NCBI RefSeq assembly: GCF_045291395.1
Contig: NZ_CP152342.1
Location: forward strand, 372,001-436,000
Origin: MR-S7 sp000400995
Lineage (GTDB): Bacteria; Pseudomonadota; Gammaproteobacteria; Burkholderiales; Burkholderiaceae_C
Reading direction: 5' to 3'
DNA length: 64,000 nucleotides
Part shown: piece by piece, positions 60,959 to 64,000 of the stretch
Numbering within the stretch: position 1 is the first letter of the stretch
How the letters are laid out: every line of letters starts with the position of its first letter
The notes under the pieces: model-generated
Seen by the model: only the letters and a program-made list of their open reading frames with translations
Databases searched by the model: none
Told to the model about the DNA's origin: nothing
Made by a program: the position numbers and the translations under genes

Positions 60959-60975
60959 ATTGCACGTCACCAGTG

Positions 60976-61003
60976 AAAGCCGGCTTCCAGAGCCGGCTTT
61001 TTT
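60976..61003 (+). terminator. Rho-independent terminator of the RRM gene
   Basis: AAAGCCGGCT-TCCAG-AGCCGGCTTT followed by TTT, starting 18 bases after the stop codon. Confidence 0.9.
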
Positions 61004-61037
61004 CGCCCGCTGCCCGCTCGACAAATTCGGCAGTGAG

Positions 61038-61244
61038 TTGGATCTATGGGTGGCCAAGGCCAGGGCCGATGGCGAACAGGTCCCGCTGCTGGTGCATGCG
61101 GGCGTGCGCTGGTGGCTGGCCCGCGACGATCTGCTCAGCAGACCTGCCCATGCGCGCGTTCCCTGCGACTACTCGAATGGAGCCATGGAGCATTTCAGCC
61201 TCCAACTCCTGTCGCAGATGCTCTACCGTGGACGTGCGCCGTAA
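61038..61244 (+). pseudogene. Possible gene remnant after the RRM terminator
   Basis: From a TTG at 61038 the frame reads LDLWVAKARADGEQVPLLVH then AGVRWWLARDDLLSRPAHARVP to a stop at 61244. The codon pattern is coding-like, and the same frame is open upstream through the terminator, which no intact gene would do. Not recognised; it is probably the end of a truncated gene. Confidence 0.3.
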
Positions 61245-61337
61245 ACAACGTGCGATTGACGGCAGAGGGAATCAAGCGGCGCTGGTCTGGTGGGCCAGCG
61301 TCAAATGAAGCGAGGCGAAGTGCATCGCGGACCAGGG

Positions 61338-61541
61338 TCAGCCCTGGTGCCGTTTCTCGCGGATGCGTAGCATCGCAAACCGCAGCGCTGCTACGTCAGC
61401 CTCGTCCTTGCTTCGACGGTGCTCTGGTAATGCCACGCCCTCCAGCGCAGCGCCGGATGCCGCCGTTAAAGATGCATGCGGCCACCAAGCACCTGGGAAC
61501 CCCTTGCGCTCGAAAGAAGTCAGCGTGATGCTCACGCCCAT
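61338..61541 (-). CDS. Small uncharacterised protein of the protease cassette
   Basis: About 67 residues (MGVSITLTSFERKGFPGAWW ... RRSKDEADVAALRFAMLRIREKRHQG). It follows the 61.6-kb gene by 20 bp on the same strand. No good ribosome binding site is seen; a GTG two codons later is an alternative start. Function unknown. Confidence 0.45.
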   Translation of the reverse strand: MGVSITLTSFERKGFPGAWWPHASLTAASGAALEGVALPEHRRSKDEADVAALRFAMLRIREKRHQG

Positions 61542-61561
61542 GAAGAGGGTAGTTGTATTGC

Positions 61562-61810
61562 TCAATGGTGTGTTCCCTTTTGAGGATGCACACTGGCGTT
61601 CGCCAATTGCTGCTGATCGCAGATGTTTTTGCCAGTGGTCGTCAGTTGAAGTGAGCCACCCCACCATTCCAGCCAGGACAATAGAACCATATTTTCAATC
61701 GTTGCCTCGTCAATTTCGCTTGCGCGCCGGTGGCGCAGCAAGTGAGCGACATGGGGCAGTTCGGCACGAAGCGCGTTCTGCATGAGTTGGGATGAATGTG
61801 CGAGAGCCAT
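61562..61810 (-). CDS. Uncharacterised 82-residue protein downstream of the protease
   Basis: Reads MALAHSSQLMQNALRAELPH then VAHLLRHRRASEIDEATIENMVLLSWLEWWGGSLQLTTTG. GGAAGG five bases before the ATG is a good ribosome binding site. Helical N-terminus, then a wing-like end; it could be a small winged-helix protein but no family is recognised. It starts 39 bp after the protease stop. Confidence 0.6.
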   Translation of the reverse strand: MALAHSSQLMQNALRAELPHVAHLLRHRRASEIDEATIENMVLLSWLEWWGGSLQLTTTGKNICDQQQLANASVHPQKGTHH

Positions 61811-61849
61811 GTTGGCCTTCCATTGTTCAGACCGAATTGGCGATGCACG

Positions 61850-62863
61850 CTACGCTGGCTGGGTCAGCGCCATAAGCACATCTGCATACCAGGCGCAGTT
61901 GAGGCCCAGCGTTTCATCGATCGCCGAATCACGCGTGCGCATGTCCATGCGAGTGGAATGCACGCCGAGCAACTGCCATGACTGCAACGGCCCATTGCAA
62001 TCGGTACGACTCCTGCGGCGCAGTACAGGAGCGCCGCTGCTGCCGCGATGTGTTCTTGCATCCGTCAGGAAATAGCCCTGCCGTTGGAAGCGCACACCGT
62101 ATGCCGATGCGACGGATGCGCAGCGGGCGACGGGGAGGTGATGCACCGTATCGTGGAAGCCCAGCGGAAAGCCAACGACTACCAAGCTGTCTCCAATGAC
62201 CGCAGCATCGCTCGTGAGGTCGAGATGCGATGCGTCGAACGCGTGCAGCACCGCACCTACAGGCAGGCGGTCGGCCTCCAGTTCAATAACGGCGATATCC
62301 ACGGTGCCGCCTGTGTCGGTTGCCTGCCGCCATAGTGAGAGGCCATTGCGATACAGCGGTATCGAGAAAATCGCGAACTGTGTCAGGTCGCTCGTATCGG
62401 TATGCAGTTCGATCTCGATACGGTCTGGAAAATGGTTGCTTTGCTCGTCGGTGAAGACATGCCGATTCGTCACCAGGAACAACCGGCCATCGCGGCGGAA
62501 GAAGAATCCGCTCGCACCCGTCAAGATCTGCGACCCTGCGTAAGTGCGAATGTGTGTTGTAGCCAGCAGCGCGTCATCTACCGGCTCGCGTGAACTCGGG
62601 GTTTCTTGTTTCGATGCAGCTCGCGCAAGCACCGTGTGCACCCTGGCAACGTCGTGTTCAAACGCACCCAGCACATGGTCCGAAATGGCGGCGTTCAGCA
62701 TGACTGTGCGTGCTGCCTCGGCATGTGCTTCGAAAGAACGCCTTAACGTATCGTGGGCCGCGGCAGGCAACGCTTCCAGAACTGCAGGAAGCAGCGCATC
62801 CAATGCGATCAGAGAACCTTTGAGCGCGCAGATGCGCTCTGTGGCCTCCTGCAGATTTTTCAT
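61850..62863 (-). CDS. Trypsin-like serine protease
   Basis: A 337-residue protein. Residues 1-100 are helical (ERICALKGSLIALDALLPAVLEALP ...). Residues 105-330 form a chymotrypsin-fold protease with a full triad: His in FLVTNRHVFTDE (near 132), Asp in TVDIAVIELEAD (near 190) and Ser in RTHRGSSGAPVL (near 275). No signal peptide and no PDZ domain, so unlike DegP it should be cytoplasmic. Such stand-alone cytoplasmic trypsin-like domains are common effectors in stress or defence cassettes. Followed by two small genes. Confidence 0.85.
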   Translation of the reverse strand: MKNLQEATERICALKGSLIALDALLPAVLEALPAAAHDTLRRSFEAHAEAARTVMLNAAISDHVLGAFEHDVARVHTVLARAASKQETPSSREPVDDALLATTHIRTYAGSQILTGASGFFFRRDGRLFLVTNRHVFTDEQSNHFPDRIEIELHTDTSDLTQFAIFSIPLYRNGLSLWRQATDTGGTVDIAVIELEADRLPVGAVLHAFDASHLDLTSDAAVIGDSLVVVGFPLGFHDTVHHLPVARCASVASAYGVRFQRQGYFLTDARTHRGSSGAPVLRRRSRTDCNGPLQSWQLLGVHSTRMDMRTRDSAIDETLGLNCAWYADVLMALTQPA

Positions 62864-62877
62864 TTCAGCGGTACCTT

Positions 62878-62904
62878 AAAAAAAAGCGCGGACAACCGCG
62901 CTTT
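62878..62904 (-). terminator. Terminator of the cold-shock gene
   Basis: AAAGCGCGG-TTGT-CCGCGCTTT on the minus strand followed by a run of T. It lies 50 bases after the cold-shock stop and just before the protease gene, so the protease needs its own promoter or read-through. Confidence 0.85.
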
Positions 62905-62953
62905 GGATGAGCCCTCGCAGGCCAAACGGCTGAGCCGCTCAGCCCGATGCACA

Positions 62954-63166
62954 TCAACTCACCGCACGAATATTGGAAGCCTGCGGGCCCTTGACGCCTT
63001 GGGTGATTTCGAACTGCACGTGCTGGTTTTCGGTCAAGGTCTTGAACCCGCCGCCCTGGATTTCACGGAAGTGCGCAAAGAGATCCTTGCTGCCATCGTC
63101 GGGGGCGATAAAGCCGAAGCCCTTGTCTTCGCTGAACCATTTCACGATGCCGGTTTGTGTCGTCAT
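62954..63166 (-). CDS. Cold-shock protein (CspA family)
   Basis: A 70-residue cold-shock domain protein: TGIVKWFSEDKGFGFIAPDD holds RNP1 (KGFGFI), and DLFAHFREIQ is the RNP2 region, with a Arg-Glu in place of the usual Ser-Ala. The end VKGPQASNIR is typical. It binds single-stranded RNA and DNA. AAGGAAATCGAT precedes the ATG at 63166; the frame is open upstream but not family-like. A long leader of over 100 bases is likely, as usual for csp genes. Confidence 0.94.
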   Translation of the reverse strand: MTTQTGIVKWFSEDKGFGFIAPDDGSKDLFAHFREIQGGGFKTLTENQHVQFEITQGVKGPQASNIRAVS

Positions 63167-63455
63167 ATCGATTTCCTTCAGAGATGCCGGGACGCAACAT
63201 CGCGCCCAGCGAAGAGACGCCAAGAAAATCACCAAGGGAGATTCGACACAGCAGCTGGAAAATCCAGGAGACGCGAAAAAGGACCGATGCAATGATGGCC
63301 TTGCACATATCAACGAGCCCATAGTACGCGCATTGCCCTCTGCGTGCCGGTTTTCCAAATTTATATTTCCTGTGGTTGTCGGGAACTGCCTGCGGACGGC
63401 GTTGACGGAGCGGCCACGCGGCGCATCTTCCTACGGCTCATACAAGGTGAGGCCT

Positions 63456-64000
63456 TAGAGCGTGTTATGAACTTGATAGCGCGTGCGGTAGATTCGCCAC
63501 ATGGCAAGGCGCAAGCAGTACCCCACGGATGTCACGGATGAGGAGTGGGGCTTCGCGGCGCCGTACCTGGCACTGATCGACGAGAAGGCAGCGCAACGCC
63601 GGCACGAACTGCGCGAAGTGTTCAATGCCTTGCGCTGGATGGCCCGTGCGGGTGCGCCCTGGCGCATGCTGCCTGGGGACTTCCCGCTGTGGGAGGCGGT
63701 CTATCAGCAAACACGCCGCTGGTTGCAAGCAGGATGCTTTGAGGCAATGGCCAACGACCTTCGCTCGGTCATTCGCGTGGCGCAAGGACGCCAGGGCCAG
63801 CCCAGTGCGGCAGTCTTGGATGGACGCACCTTGCAATCGAGCTGTGAGAGTGGTCCGCGTGCTGGCTACGATGGTTACAAGCGGCGCAACGGCTCGAAAG
63901 TGCACATGGCCGTCGATACGCTGGGGCATTTGCTGGCCGTCCATATCACACCAGCCAATAAACAGGAGCGAGCGCAAGTGGCGCCGTTGTGCGAGGCGGT
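63456..64000 (+). mobile_element. IS5-family insertion sequence, truncated by the window end
   Basis: GAGCGTGTTATGAACTT at 63458-63474 looks like the left terminal inverted repeat of IS1031/IS5-group elements, 27 bp before the transposase start. The right end lies outside the window. Confidence 0.7.
63501..64000 (+). CDS. IS5-family transposase (partial)
   Basis: From ATG 63501: MARRKQYPTDVTDEEWGFAA, an N-terminal DUF4096-type region with LREVFNALRWMARAGAPWRMLP, then the start of the DDE domain with the first Asp in AAVLDGRTLQSS and the strand GSKVHMAVDTLGHLLAVHITPANKQERAQ. The frame is open to the last base of the window. It moves the IS by cut-and-paste. The gene is intact as far as seen. 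Confidence 0.9.
   Translation, partial: MARRKQYPTDVTDEEWGFAAPYLALIDEKAAQRRHELREVFNALRWMARAGAPWRMLPGDFPLWEAVYQQTRRWLQAGCFEAMANDLRSVIRVAQGRQGQPSAAVLDGRTLQSSCESGPRAGYDGYKRRNGSKVHMAVDTLGHLLAVHITPANKQERAQVAPLCEA

Overview
The window is high-GC DNA from a betaproteobacterium, most probably a Comamonadaceae member (Acidovorax/Alicycliphilus/Comamonas type). This is judged from protein character, gene order (slpA-ispH, nirBD beside a phosphatase/kinase, fdoGHI-fdhE-selA) and a dispersed palindromic repeat. It is inference, because no database search was possible.

Positions 1-47 kb look like ordinary chromosome. In order: a LysE exporter and AraC regulator; metG; a membrane GGDEF cyclase; a patatin phospholipase; mnmH; a nitrite block (PP2C/kinase fusion, formate/nitrite channel, NIT-ANTAR regulator, nirD, nirB); selD; mrp; a YdeP-type molybdoenzyme with a small winged-helix protein; selC and selB; a Fur-type xenosiderophore uptake cluster (AraC regulator, TonB receptor, cupin, FptX-like permease); selA, fdhE, fdoI, fdoH and fdoG (minus strand) opposite fdhD; then housekeeping genes (FtsX-like permease, kinase fusion, DksA-like protein, globin, Smr, radC, slpA, ispH, CorC-like protein, serS). 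At least 14 copies of one palindromic intergenic repeat punctuate this part and none was seen after 47 kb.

The main observation concerns the selenocysteine/formate dehydrogenase module. It is present as a full set: tRNA-Sec, selA, selB, selD, the selenouridine synthase mnmH, a fdoG gene with an in-frame TGA and a canonical bacterial SECIS, fdoH, fdoI, fdhE and fdhD. Six of these genes (selD, selB, fdoG, fdoH, fdoI, fdhD) carry a 1- or 2-base frameshift; five of the six lie in a homopolymer or CT tract. I found no frameshift in the roughly 40 kb of other conserved genes. This points to module-specific decay or a reversible OFF state, although base-calling error must be excluded.

From about 49 kb the sequence is accessory: a frameshifted IPTL-CTERM surface protein; a 6.3-kb integrative element between two 111-bp direct repeats that each contain a tRNA-Ser(CGA) gene, with a tyrosine integrase, an XRE regulator with operator-like repeats, a DUF1643 protein, unknown membrane and Cys-repeat proteins and two very large GC hairpins; then a stress-like block (UbiB kinase, RRM protein, trypsin-like protease with two small partners, cold-shock protein) and finally the start of an IS5-family element cut by the window end.
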